Source: Rhizobium sp. Leaf453
GTDB taxonomy: Bacteria > Pseudomonadota > Alphaproteobacteria > Rhizobiales > Rhizobiaceae
Direction: 5' to 3'
NCBI RefSeq assembly: GCF_001425605.1
Contig: NZ_LMRG01000012.1
Location: 330,893-394,892 of the forward strand
DNA: 64,000 nucleotides
Part shown: positions 30,276 through 38,448 of the stretch, one piece after another
Layout of the letters: each line of letters begins with the position of its first letter
Numbering within the stretch: position 1 is the first letter of the stretch
Made by a program: the position numbers and the translations under genes
The notes under the pieces: model-generated
The model's input: only the letters and a program-made list of their open reading frames with translations
Databases searched by the model: none
What the model was told of the DNA's origin: nothing

Positions 30276-31292
30276 TCAGCGGTTTTCATAGTGCGTGACG
30301 GTCTGCTCGATGGCGCCGAAGATCGAATGTCCGGCCTTGTCCTTCATCTCAATGCGCACGGTATCGCCAAAGTGCATGAACGGCGTTTTAGCGGTTCCCG
30401 TCTCGATCGTTTCGATCATGCGGATTTCAGCGATGCAGGAATAGCCGACGCCGCCCTGAGTGACCGGCTTGCCCGGCCCGCCATCCATTTTGTTGGAGAC
30501 AGTGCCGGAACCGATAATCGTGCCGGCTGAGAGCGGCCGGGTCTTGGCGGCATGCGCGACGAGCTGTCCGAAATCGAAGGTCATGTCGATGCCGGCATTC
30601 GCACAGCCGAACGGCTTGCCGTTGAGATCGACGAGAAGCGGCAGATGCAGGCGCCCGCCGTCCCAGGCCTCGCCCAGTTCATCTGGGCTGACGGCGACCG
30701 GCGAAAAAGCGGAGGATGGTTTCGACTGGAAGAAGCCGAAGCCCTTGGCCAGTTCGCCGGGGATCAGCCCGCGCAGGGAAACATCGTTGACGAGCATCAC
30801 GAGCCGAATGGCGGCCCGTGCCTCATTCGCCGTCGCGGCCATAGGCACATCATCGACGATCACGGCGATCTCCGCTTCCATGTCGATGCCATAGGCCTCA
30901 TCGGCCATGACGATCGGATCACGAGGACCGAGAAAGGAATCCGAGCCGCCCTGATACATCAGCGGCTCCGTCCAGAACGAGGCCGGCATCTCGGCGTTGC
31001 GGGCCTTGCGGACCAGTTCGACGTGGTTCACATAGGCCGAACCATCCGCCCATTGATAAGCGCGCGGCAGCGGCGAGGCTGCGTCATGCTCGTGGAACCG
31101 GATCGATGGCTGCGATCCCGTTTCCAGCCCCTCAGCAACCGCCTCGAGCCTCGGTCCGACATGCTCCCAATCATCGAGCGCCGCCTGCAGCGTGCGGGCG
31201 ATATGGCCGACTTCGGAGCAGCGGGTCAGGTCCTTCGAGACGACGACAAGGCGGCCGTCACGGGTGCTATCCTTCAGGGTGGCAAGTTTCAT
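30276..31292 (-). CDS. fahA: fumarylacetoacetase (FAA hydrolase family)
   Basis: The 338-residue protein has a short N-terminal FAA_hydro_N domain and a C-terminal FAH fold. The metal-binding acidic residues lie in YGIDMEAEIAVIVDD, and GTVSNKMDGGPGKPVTQGG is near the C-terminus. It hydrolyses fumarylacetoacetate to fumarate and acetoacetate, the last step of homogentisate breakdown. It is the bacterial two-domain type rather than the longer mammalian-like FAH. It is followed at once by maiA and preceded by hmgA across a palindromic repeat. Confidence 0.92.
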   Translation of the reverse strand: MKLATLKDSTRDGRLVVVSKDLTRCSEVGHIARTLQAALDDWEHVGPRLEAVAEGLETGSQPSIRFHEHDAASPLPRAYQWADGSAYVNHVELVRKARNAEMPASFWTEPLMYQGGSDSFLGPRDPIVMADEAYGIDMEAEIAVIVDDVPMAATANEARAAIRLVMLVNDVSLRGLIPGELAKGFGFFQSKPSSAFSPVAVSPDELGEAWDGGRLHLPLLVDLNGKPFGCANAGIDMTFDFGQLVAHAAKTRPLSAGTIIGSGTVSNKMDGGPGKPVTQGGVGYSCIAEIRMIETIETGTAKTPFMHFGDTVRIEMKDKAGHSIFGAIEQTVTHYENR

Positions 31293-31350
31293 GGTCTTGG
31301 CTTTCTTTTGTCTTTACCGTGCTCAACGCGATTTGGTGTTTCGCTGCTTT

Positions 31351-31404
31351 GCCCCTCACCCTAGCCCTCTCCCCGCTCGCGGGGAGAGGGCTAGGGTGAG
31401 GGGC
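31351..31404. repeat. perfect 26-bp palindromic repeat unit between fahA and hmgA
   Basis: Arms 31351-31376 and 31379-31404 are perfect inverted complements with a 2-bp centre. The CCCTCACCC/GGGTGAGGG-type composition resembles dispersed palindromic REP-like units seen between genes in many Proteobacteria. In RNA it would form a very stable hairpin that could act as an operon attenuator or stabiliser between hmgA and fahA. Only one copy is present in this window. Confidence 0.8.
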
Positions 31405-31419
31405 TATTGTCTCATGCCC

Positions 31420-32769
31420 TCACTTCACCCCCGGCGTGCCATCGAACCGGCGCTCCAGTCCGTCCCAGCATTCGAGATAATTGTCCTGCAGCGTTTCCAG
31501 CTCCGCCGCATAGCGGGTCAGTTGCTGCGGGTAGCGGGTCTCGAACATGAAGGCCATGGTGTGGTCGAGCTTCACAGGTTTGAGCTCCGCATTGGAGGCC
31601 TTTTCGAAACCGGTCGTATCCGGCCCGTGCGGCAGCATCATGTTGTGCAGGCTCATGCCGCCCGGCACGAAGCCCTCTTCCTTGGCGTCGTACTGACCGT
31701 GGATCAGGCCCATGAACTCACTCATGATGTTGCGATGATACCAGGGTGGCCGGAACGTGTGTTCGGCCACCATCCAGCGCGGCGGGAAGATGACGAAATC
31801 GACATTGGCCGTGCCCGATTCCTCCGTCGGCGCCGTGAGCACGGTGAAGATCGACGGATCAGGGTGGTCGAACAGGATGGCGCCGACCGGCGAGAAAGTG
31901 CGCAGATCGTATTTGAACGGCGCGTAATTGCCGTGCCAGGCGACGACGTCGAGCGGCGAATGGCCGATCTCGGTGACATAGAACTTGCCGCACCATTTGA
32001 CATGGACGCGGCAGGGCGTCTCCTTGTCCTCGTAGGCAGCGACCGGAGTCTTGAAATCGCGCGGATTGGCCAGGCAGTTCGCGCCGATCGGGCCGCGATC
32101 GGGCAGCGTGAACTTGGCGCCGTAGTTCTCGCAGATATAGCCGCGCCAGTCCGACCCTTCGCCGAGCCGCGAAACCTTGAACATCATGCCACGCGGGATC
32201 AGGCAGATTTCCGAGGGCTCTACATCCATGATACCCATTTCGGTGAAGACGCGGATGGCGCCAAGCTGCGGCACGACCAGCAGTTCGCCATCGGCATCGA
32301 AGAAATAGTCGTCGACCATGTCCTCGTTGAAAACATAGGCATGCGCCGCCATGCCGACCTGGGTCATGACATCGCCTGCGGCGGTCATGGTGCGGATGCC
32401 GGCGAGGAAATTCAGTTTCTCGCTTGGGGAAGGCAGCGGGTTCCAGCGAAGCTGGCCGAGCGGCAGGGAATGATCGTCGATGCAGGGCGCCGATTTCCAA
32501 AGCGGATAGCTGCCATGGGAAAAGCGGCGCGTATGCCGGACACTTGGGCGGATACGGTAAAGCCAGGAACGCTCGTTGGTGCCGCGCGGCGCGGTGAAGG
32601 GCGAGCCGGAAAGCTGCTCGGCATAGAGGCCGTATTCACATTTCTGCGGGCTGTTCTGCCCCTGTGGCAGCGCGCCCGGCAGCGATTCCGTCTCGAAATC
32701 ATTGCCGAAACCCGGCATGTATCGCGGGCTGTTGGCGACGGTATCGGCATTCCCGCCTGCATCGGACAT
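31420..32769 (-). CDS. hmgA: homogentisate 1,2-dioxygenase
   Basis: The 449-residue enzyme matches homogentisate dioxygenases along its length, for example [43 protein letters not shown] and [13 protein letters not shown]. The iron ligands (two His and one Glu) lie in the C-terminal cupin around [19 protein letters not shown]. It opens the ring of homogentisate to 4-maleylacetoacetate. The start at 32769 has GGAGG upstream. It is the first gene of hmgA-fahA-maiA and diverges from a MarR regulator. Confidence 0.96.
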   Translation of the reverse strand: MSDAGGNADTVANSPRYMPGFGNDFETESLPGALPQGQNSPQKCEYGLYAEQLSGSPFTAPRGTNERSWLYRIRPSVRHTRRFSHGSYPLWKSAPCIDDHSLPLGQLRWNPLPSPSEKLNFLAGIRTMTAAGDVMTQVGMAAHAYVFNEDMVDDYFFDADGELLVVPQLGAIRVFTEMGIMDVEPSEICLIPRGMMFKVSRLGEGSDWRGYICENYGAKFTLPDRGPIGANCLANPRDFKTPVAAYEDKETPCRVHVKWCGKFYVTEIGHSPLDVVAWHGNYAPFKYDLRTFSPVGAILFDHPDPSIFTVLTAPTEESGTANVDFVIFPPRWMVAEHTFRPPWYHRNIMSEFMGLIHGQYDAKEEGFVPGGMSLHNMMLPHGPDTTGFEKASNAELKPVKLDHTMAFMFETRYPQQLTRYAAELETLQDNYLECWDGLERRFDGTPGVK

Positions 32770-32846
32770 GGCTTGAACCTCCTCCTCGAATATGGTTTCA
32801 AACGTAACTGTCGATTTTGTAACTATCAAGGAGACCGGAGGAGGAC
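32770..32846. promoter_or_regulatory. divergent hmgA/marR control region
   Basis: Only 77 bp separate the two starts. Two AGTTAC motifs stand 16 bp apart in direct orientation on the minus strand in an AT-rich patch around 32799-32835. This is the likely operator area for the adjacent MarR protein, but no clean palindrome is visible. Confidence 0.35.
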
Positions 32847-33296
32847 ATGGACTACAGCGACTTCGATCTCGAAACCTTCCTGCCATTTCGCCTCAACCGC
32901 GCTGCCGAGTTCATCGCCCTGCGGTTTGCCGCCACCTACAAGGCCGAATATGGCCTGACCCGGCCGGAATGGCGCACGCTGGCAGCGCTTGGCAGTTCCG
33001 GACGCATGACGGCGACGGCGGTCGGCACCCATTCCACCATGCACAAGACCAAGGTCAGCCGCGCGGTCTTCGCGCTGGAGGAGCGCCGCTGGCTGAAACG
33101 GACGCAGGACGAGGACGACCGCCGCGTCGAGCATCTGGAACTGACGGCTGCGGGGCAAAATGCCTATCGCGAACTCACCCGGCTGGCAGGCGACTATTCG
33201 GCCGAGCTGACTGATCTACTTGGCAGCGAGGGGCTGCGGGCCTTGGCATCCGGACTGGACGCCGTCGAGAAAGCCATGGTTCGCCGGCGTCGGTAG
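32847..33296 (+). CDS. MarR-family transcriptional regulator, probable homogentisate pathway regulator
   Basis: The 149-residue protein has a MarR winged helix (about 35-105) with [15 protein letters not shown], a recognition helix after [20 protein letters not shown], and the DRR wing in [14 protein letters not shown]. The flanking helices form the dimer interface. It is divergent from hmgA, as HmgR-type regulators often are, so control of hmgA-fahA-maiA by an aromatic intermediate is a reasonable inference. AAGGAGACCGGAGGAGG precedes the ATG. Confidence 0.88.
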   Translation: MDYSDFDLETFLPFRLNRAAEFIALRFAATYKAEYGLTRPEWRTLAALGSSGRMTATAVGTHSTMHKTKVSRAVFALEERRWLKRTQDEDDRRVEHLELTAAGQNAYRELTRLAGDYSAELTDLLGSEGLRALASGLDAVEKAMVRRRR

Positions 33297-33303
33297 GCGC
33301 GAA

Positions 33304-33780
33304 TCATGCCCGGCGCGTCCGCACCGGTAATCCCTGAAAATCCTTGAGCGTCGAGAGCACGATAGACGTCTTCACATGCTGGACGCTGTCATGTGGCAGG
33401 AGCACGTCGTTGACGAAATGCGCCAGCCCGGCCAAATCGGGCGTCACGACCTTGAGGTGATAATCCATCTCTCCCGTCAGGGCGTAACATTCCAGCACTT
33501 CCGGCAGGTCGGCGATCAGTGCGGCGAAACGCTTGGCATTGTCGCGGTTGTGGGTCGCCAGCGTCACGGCGATGACGATCAGCAGATCAAGCCCGAGCCG
33601 GCCGCGATCGAGAATGGCGCGGTAGGTCTGAATGAACCCCTCCGCCTCCAGCCGCGCCCGCCGCCGTGAACATTGCGATGGCGAAAGCGCGATCCGTTCC
33701 GACAATTCGTTGTTGGTCAGACGCCCGTCGTTCTGCAGTTCGGCAAGGATCTTGATGTCATATCCATCCATCTGCTCCAT
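33304..33780 (-). CDS. Lrp/AsnC-family regulator, probable hppD regulator
   Basis: The 158-residue protein has an N-terminal AsnC helix-turn-helix (MDGYDIKILAELQNDGR, then NNELSERIALSPSQCSRRRARLE) and a C-terminal RAM ligand domain (about 70-150; TLATHNRDNAKRF, YALTGEMDYHLKV). It is divergent from hppD with 131 bp between them, and probably senses tyrosine, phenylalanine or a keto acid; this is inferred from position. The start is either 33780 or the next in-frame ATG at 33771. Confidence 0.88.
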   Translation of the reverse strand: MEQMDGYDIKILAELQNDGRLTNNELSERIALSPSQCSRRRARLEAEGFIQTYRAILDRGRLGLDLLIVIAVTLATHNRDNAKRFAALIADLPEVLECYALTGEMDYHLKVVTPDLAGLAHFVNDVLLPHDSVQHVKTSIVLSTLKDFQGLPVRTRRA

Positions 33781-33782
33781 CT

Positions 33783-33859
33783 GTGCATCCAATCTGTAAA
33801 TCGTGCATGATCCGTGCATAAATTTGGCTGCACTTCGCAAGAATGCAAGCCCAATGCAC
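33783..33859. promoter_or_regulatory. repeated GTGCAT sites between the lrp-type gene and hppD
   Basis: GTGCAT occurs as direct repeats at 33783-33788, 33803-33808 and 33814-33819, with an inverted copy ATGCAC at 33854-33859. Lrp-type proteins bind several spaced degenerate sites as oligomers, so these are candidate binding sites for control of hppD and of the regulator itself. Confidence 0.45.
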
Positions 33860-33911
33860 GGGTTTTGCGGCATCATCCGTCTCGGAGTTTGGATTTCTTG
33901 AGGAGAAGACG

Positions 33912-35027
33912 ATGGGCCCGTTCCCGCATGACGCAGCACCGACTGGCATTACGCTGGACAACCCCGCCGGTACGGATGGTTTCGAGTTCGTGGAGTTCGC
34001 GCATCCGGAGCCGGAAAAGCTGGCCGAACTCTTCACGCGCATGGGATACCAGCCGGTCGCGCGCCACCGCAGTAAGGACATCACGGTCTGGCGGCAGGGC
34101 GATATCAACTATCTCGTCAATGCCGAGCCAAACAGCCATGCCATGCGCTTCGTCGACGATCACGGCCCCTGCGCGCCGTCCATGGCCTGGCGGGTCGTTG
34201 ATGCCGAGCACGCCTTCAAGCATGCTGTCTCGAAGGGCGCGAAACCCTACGAGGGTACCGACAAGGCGCTCGACGTGCCGGCCATCGTCGGCATTGGCGG
34301 ATCGCTGCTCTATTTCATCGACAAGTATGGTGCCAAGGGTTCGGCCTATGATGCCGAATTCGAATGGCTCGGTGCGCGCGATCCGAGCCCGCGAGGCGTC
34401 GGCTTCTATTATCTCGATCACCTCACCCACAATGTCTATCGCGGCAACATGGACACCTGGTGGGATTTCTACCGCGAACTGTTCGGCTTCAAGCAGATCC
34501 ATTTCTTCAATATCGACGGCCGTATCACCGGGCTCACGAGCCGGGCGATCACCTCGCCTTGCGGCAAGATCCGCATTCCGCTGAACGAGTCCAAGGACGA
34601 TACCAGCCAGATCGAGGAATATCTGCGCAAGTACAAGGGCGAAGGCATCCAGCACATCGCTGTCGGCACCGACGGCATCTACGAGGCGACCGACAGGCTG
34701 GCGAGCAACGGCTTGAAGTTCATGCCAGGACCGCCGGACACCTATTACGACCTCTCGCATGACCGGGTGAACGGCCATGACGAGCCGATCGAGCGGATGA
34801 AGCAGCACGGCATCCTGATCGACGGCGAGGGCGTGGTGGATGGCGGCATGACCCGCATTCTGCTGCAGATTTTCTCGAAGACCGTGATCGGCCCGATCTT
34901 CTTCGAATTCATCCAGCGCAAGGGCGACGAGGGGTTTGGCGAAGGCAATTTCCGCGCTTTGTTCGAGTCCATCGAAGCCGACCAGATCCGCCGCGGCGTC
35001 ATCGCCCCAGCGGTTGCCGCCGAATAG
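33912..35027 (+). CDS. hppD: 4-hydroxyphenylpyruvate dioxygenase
   Basis: The 371-residue enzyme has two vicinal-oxygen-chelate halves. The Fe2+ ligands are His170 (YYLDHLTHNV), His248 (GIQHIAVGTDGI) and Glu332 (FFEFIQRKGD), the same spacing as characterised bacterial HPPDs. It converts 4-hydroxyphenylpyruvate to homogentisate. The ATG at 33912 follows GAGGAG. An Lrp-type regulator is divergent, and the downstream pathway genes lie close by on the other strand. Confidence 0.96.
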   Translation: MGPFPHDAAPTGITLDNPAGTDGFEFVEFAHPEPEKLAELFTRMGYQPVARHRSKDITVWRQGDINYLVNAEPNSHAMRFVDDHGPCAPSMAWRVVDAEHAFKHAVSKGAKPYEGTDKALDVPAIVGIGGSLLYFIDKYGAKGSAYDAEFEWLGARDPSPRGVGFYYLDHLTHNVYRGNMDTWWDFYRELFGFKQIHFFNIDGRITGLTSRAITSPCGKIRIPLNESKDDTSQIEEYLRKYKGEGIQHIAVGTDGIYEATDRLASNGLKFMPGPPDTYYDLSHDRVNGHDEPIERMKQHGILIDGEGVVDGGMTRILLQIFSKTVIGPIFFEFIQRKGDEGFGEGNFRALFESIEADQIRRGVIAPAVAAE

Positions 35028-35049
35028 AATACGCACCCGGCATTCATCA

Positions 35050-35078
35050 CCCCGCTGGCCGTGGTCGGCGGGGCTTTT
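35050..35078 (+). terminator. intrinsic terminator after hppD
   Basis: A GC stem (CCCCGC at 35050-35055 with GCGGGG at 35068-35073, plus inner pairs) is followed by CTTTTCTT 23 bp past the hppD stop. Confidence 0.75.
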
Positions 35079-35222
35079 CTTGCCCTATATCGGGACATGC
35101 ATTCACGCTACATTAACCATCCGGCCGACATGGGCAGGGAACACTTTGCGTTCCGTACTATCGTGAGACGGTATCGCTTCGTGGCCGATTCGCCGTGAAA
35201 GCTGCAACTCGGATAGTGTGCG

Positions 35223-36131
35223 ATGGATGACATAGCGGCCAGGCTTGCCGCGTTGAGGGACGATACATCAGTCCTGATTGCGCTTTACGATCATGATGAT
35301 CGGCTCCGATATGCCAACAGGGCATTTCGCGCCGCGTTCTCTCTCGATGACAGCGAAACCCCGCTCTGGCCAGACTTGATGCGCCGCAATCATGCGGCCG
35401 GCCTTGGCACCATCATCAGCGTTGCCGATTTCGACGCTTGGGTGGTTTCGGCGCAATCGCGGCGGGGCAAGGTGCCGTTTCGCGCTTTCGAAACGGATCT
35501 GGCCGACGGCCGCTGGCTGTGGATGACGGAAAGTGTCGATCGCAGCGGCTGGATGCTGTGTATCGCCAATGACATCACGCATCTGCGCGCCGATGAGCGC
35601 ACCCTGCGCCAGGATCGCGATTTCGCGCTCAAGGCATCGCAGACCGACGAACTGACGGGCATTTCCAATCGCCGCTACATGATGACCAAGCTTGAGGAGA
35701 TGATTGCCAGTCAGCCGCTATGGGGGGATGTCAGCGGTTGCGTCTGCATTCTCGATATCGACTTCTTCAAGGGCATCAACGATCGCTACGGCCACCAGAC
35801 CGGTGACGATATCCTGCTCGATTTCGCCCGACGCGTTCATCCGCTCGTGCGCCGCCACGATTGTTTCGGACGGATCGGCGGCGAGGAATTCATGCTGATC
35901 TTTCCGGAGACGACCCTTCCGGAAGGCCGAAAGATTGTTGACCGAGTGCTGGACAGGGTCCGCACTGCACGGCCGCTGCAGATGGTGCCGATGTTTTCCT
36001 ACACCTGTTCGGCCGGCATCGCCGCGCTAGAGCGGGGCGACACGGCACGCGCGCTTTATTCGCGCGCCGACGCCGCACTTTATGAGGCGAAGCATTCCGG
36101 CCGGGACAGGATCGCGGTCAGCCTGCGCTGA
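35223..36131 (+). CDS. PAS-GGDEF diguanylate cyclase
   Basis: The 302-residue protein has an N-terminal PAS-like sensor (about 10-122), a short helical linker and a GGDEF domain (about 138-300). The active-site loop is GGEEF (219-223), catalytically competent. An inhibitory I-site RRHD (210-213) stands five residues upstream, so product feedback is expected. ILDIDFFKGINDRYGH carries the Mg2+ Asp. No membrane segments are present. It should make cyclic di-GMP from two GTP in response to an intracellular cue bound by PAS. Confidence 0.93.
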   Translation: MDDIAARLAALRDDTSVLIALYDHDDRLRYANRAFRAAFSLDDSETPLWPDLMRRNHAAGLGTIISVADFDAWVVSAQSRRGKVPFRAFETDLADGRWLWMTESVDRSGWMLCIANDITHLRADERTLRQDRDFALKASQTDELTGISNRRYMMTKLEEMIASQPLWGDVSGCVCILDIDFFKGINDRYGHQTGDDILLDFARRVHPLVRRHDCFGRIGGEEFMLIFPETTLPEGRKIVDRVLDRVRTARPLQMVPMFSYTCSAGIAALERGDTARALYSRADAALYEAKHSGRDRIAVSLR

Positions 36132-36132
36132 G

Positions 36133-36417
36133 CTATTGTTTCAAACCCTCAAGACCTGCCGCCGTCCGGGTGACCATGACTTCGGTCACTTCGTAATCGG
36201 CAACGCCGTGGATCGTGAACGGATCGGCGGCGACGATCGCATCGATCTCGCTGCGCGTTCCATGCGCCAGGATAACGCCGCCGGTGCGCGGGTTCTTGCG
36301 GCCGGACGCGAGAAAGATGCCGCGATCGTATCCGTCCTTCACCCAGTCCATGTGCGGCTCGATATGACGATCCACCTCGGTGAGGTCGGCCGTGTAGGTC
36401 AGTGACAGGATGAACAT
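36133..36417 (-). CDS. YciI family protein
   Basis: The 94-residue protein has the YciI fold: MFILSLTYTADL at the start, the conserved His-Asp region RHIEPHMDWVKDGYDRGIFLASGR and DPFTIHGVADYEV. The family contains a His-Asp dyad, and some members act as dehydrohalogenase-like or muconolactone-isomerase-like enzymes; most are uncharacterised. It starts 3 bp after the pabC stop on the same strand and is probably cotranscribed with pabB-pabC. Confidence 0.88.
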   Translation of the reverse strand: MFILSLTYTADLTEVDRHIEPHMDWVKDGYDRGIFLASGRKNPRTGGVILAHGTRSEIDAIVAADPFTIHGVADYEVTEVMVTRTAAGLEGLKQ

Positions 36418-36419
36418 GA

Positions 36420-37049
36420 TCAGTCCCCGGTTGTCAGTTGAGCGCGGATCAGGCCGCGCAATGAATTGCCCACATACAGCGTCCCGGCATTCACGTCGTC
36501 GAGAGACAGGCGCTGGGCGCGCGCCCGTCGGGCGCAGATCAGTTCGGTTCGCAGTACACCCGCCAGCAGGCCGCAGCTGATCGGTGGTGTCTTCAATTGC
36601 CCGGAGCCGTCATCGAGAAAGATCGAGGTGATCGTTCCTTCGCAGGGCTCGCCCATTTCGTTGAGCAGCAGCACCTCGTCAGCGATGTCCGCCGGATATT
36701 CCCGGCGTGCGGCCTCATAGAGATCACGGCGGGTTGTCTTGTGGCGCAGGAGCTTGTCGGTGGAATCGAGACGAGCCTTGGCGATGGCGACGCGCCAGAC
36801 TGTGTTGTCCGGCAAGGGAGAGAACGGGGCTGTGGTCACGGCGATTTCGCCGATGGGGCTGAGGGTGAGGCGGACGCGGAGGGGAGAACGTTCTCCATGA
36901 ACCTTCGCCAAAGCTTCTTCAGCTTTCTCCGCACCAATAAACCCCAATCGCCCCGCAGAGCGCTTCAGCCGAGCCAAGTGCAGCCGCAGGCGGATAATGC
37001 CGTGACCGGGTTCCCAGCGCATGGTTTCGATCAGGGAGAAATCGTTCAT
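36420..37049 (-). CDS. pabC: aminodeoxychorismate lyase, class IV aminotransferase family
   Basis: The 209-residue PLP protein has the class IV fold: an early RLHLARLKRSAGRLGF, the Schiff-base Lys in LLRHKTTRRDLYEAA, and NEMGEPCEGTITSIFL. Its ATG overlaps the pabB stop (ATGA), so the pair is translationally coupled. PabC eliminates pyruvate from aminodeoxychorismate to give 4-aminobenzoate. The protein is short for the family, but the context is convincing. Confidence 0.85.
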   Translation of the reverse strand: MNDFSLIETMRWEPGHGIIRLRLHLARLKRSAGRLGFIGAEKAEEALAKVHGERSPLRVRLTLSPIGEIAVTTAPFSPLPDNTVWRVAIAKARLDSTDKLLRHKTTRRDLYEAARREYPADIADEVLLLNEMGEPCEGTITSIFLDDGSGQLKTPPISCGLLAGVLRTELICARRARAQRLSLDDVNAGTLYVGNSLRGLIRAQLTTGD

Positions 37050-38203
37050 CGCTCGATCCACGCGTCGCCGACGGCGAAGCGCGCCTTCAAAAGGCATTCC
37101 TCGTATTCCGCTTCCGCCGTGGAATCATAGACGATGCCGCCACCGACATTGAAGATGGCCTGGCCATCCGGAAACAGCGAGAGCGTGCGGATTGCGACGT
37201 TGAAGCGCATCGTTCCGTCCGGCGCGATGAAGCCGATCGAGCCGCAATAGGCATCGCGCGGGCCTTCCTCCAGATCGTGCAGGATTTCCATCGCCCGCAT
37301 TTTCGGCGCGCCGGTGACGGAGCCGCAGGGGAACAGGGCTTCGAAGATCCGGGTGATGGTCGTTCCGGGCAGGAGCTTCGCCCGCACATGGCTGACCATC
37401 TGGTGCACGGTTGGATAGGTCTCGATGTCGAACAGGCGGGGGACGTCGAGCGTGCCGACTTCGGCGATGCGGGAAACGTCGTTGCGCAGGAGATCGACGA
37501 TCATCCGGTTTTCCGCCTGCGATTTCGGGTCGGCCCGCATTTCCTCGATCAGCGCCTTGTCCTCGGCGGGGGTGGTGCCGCGCCTGACGGTGCCCTTCAT
37601 CGGATGCGTCTCGATCCAGCCGTCCGTATCCACCCGGAAGAAGAGTTCCGGCGAGCGGGAAAGCAGGATCGGCCCCTCGAGCGCGACGAGCGCGCCGTAT
37701 TTCACCGGCTGGCGCTCGATCAGCGACCAGAAGGCGGCGAGCGGATCGCCATTCCAGCGGGCGGCGACCGGCATGGTGAGATTGGCCTGGTAACAATCGC
37801 CCTGGCGCAGATGCTGGTGCAGGCGGTCGAAGCGTCGGCGGTAGGCGTCGAGGTTCCAACTGGCGCGGGGTTCGGTGATGAAGGGCTCGTTTTCGGTGCG
37901 GCGTCGAGGCTCGGCAAGCGGGTGGTCTTGCGCCGGCGCATCGAACACGCCGAAGGACATCAGCGGCGTCGGCCGGTTTTCCTCGGCAAAGGGGGCGAGC
38001 TTCTTCTCGAAGAGATGGCCTGCCTCGTAGCTCATGAAGCCGGCCAGCCATTTGCCGTCAGCGTGGGCCGCTTCCATCTCGGCGAGCCCCCGCCAGAACT
38101 CGGCTTGTGTGCGGGCGGTGATGACACGGGAAGGCTCCGCGAAGACGGTCGTCCTGTCTTCGCTGTCGTCCCTAAAGAGGACATAGGGGCCGGTGTCGGT
38201 CAT
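37046..38203 (-). CDS. pabB: aminodeoxychorismate synthase component I
   Basis: The 385-residue protein is of the anthranilate synthase component I/chorismate-binding family. HPMKGTVRRG holds the catalytic Lys that marks PabB rather than TrpE, and NRMIVDLLRNDVSRIA and ALFPCGSVTGAPKMRAME follow. With a PabA amidotransferase, not in the window, it converts chorismate to 4-amino-4-deoxychorismate for folate. I use the ATG at 38203; a GTG three codons upstream is possible. It is followed with a 4-bp overlap by pabC. Confidence 0.92.
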   Translation of the reverse strand: MTDTGPYVLFRDDSEDRTTVFAEPSRVITARTQAEFWRGLAEMEAAHADGKWLAGFMSYEAGHLFEKKLAPFAEENRPTPLMSFGVFDAPAQDHPLAEPRRRTENEPFITEPRASWNLDAYRRRFDRLHQHLRQGDCYQANLTMPVAARWNGDPLAAFWSLIERQPVKYGALVALEGPILLSRSPELFFRVDTDGWIETHPMKGTVRRGTTPAEDKALIEEMRADPKSQAENRMIVDLLRNDVSRIAEVGTLDVPRLFDIETYPTVHQMVSHVRAKLLPGTTITRIFEALFPCGSVTGAPKMRAMEILHDLEEGPRDAYCGSIGFIAPDGTMRFNVAIRTLSLFPDGQAIFNVGGGIVYDSTAEAEYEECLLKARFAVGDAWIER

Positions 38204-38223
38204 GCTGCTCACGTCGGTGTCCG

Positions 38224-38401
38224 CATGGATCCTCGGGTCAAGCCCGAGGATGACGGAGTTTGGGGTTGCCGGTAGAGGTGAACCGCTGGCTGTTCAGCGG
38301 ACCGAGCTTGAGAAGCATCGTCCTTGGCCACTATCCGCGAAACGTCAACCTTGAACCAAGCCCGTGGACCGTCATCCTCGGGCCTGACCCGAGGATCCAT
38401 G
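38224..38401. repeat. pair of inverted 33-bp rhizobial palindromic repeat units
   Basis: Copy one (38224-38256) and copy two (38369-38401) are inverted relative to each other and differ at one base. Each carries an internal CCTCGGG/CCCGAGG hairpin. This is the GGATCCTCGGGTC-type unit common between genes in Rhizobiales. The 112 bp between them hold no gene. The pair could fold into a long stem in the transcript 3' of pepF or upstream of pabB. Confidence 0.8.
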
Positions 38402-38448
38402 CCGCCATTCACGAAGCTCGCTTCCATCCGACTTACCTGCTCAGAACC

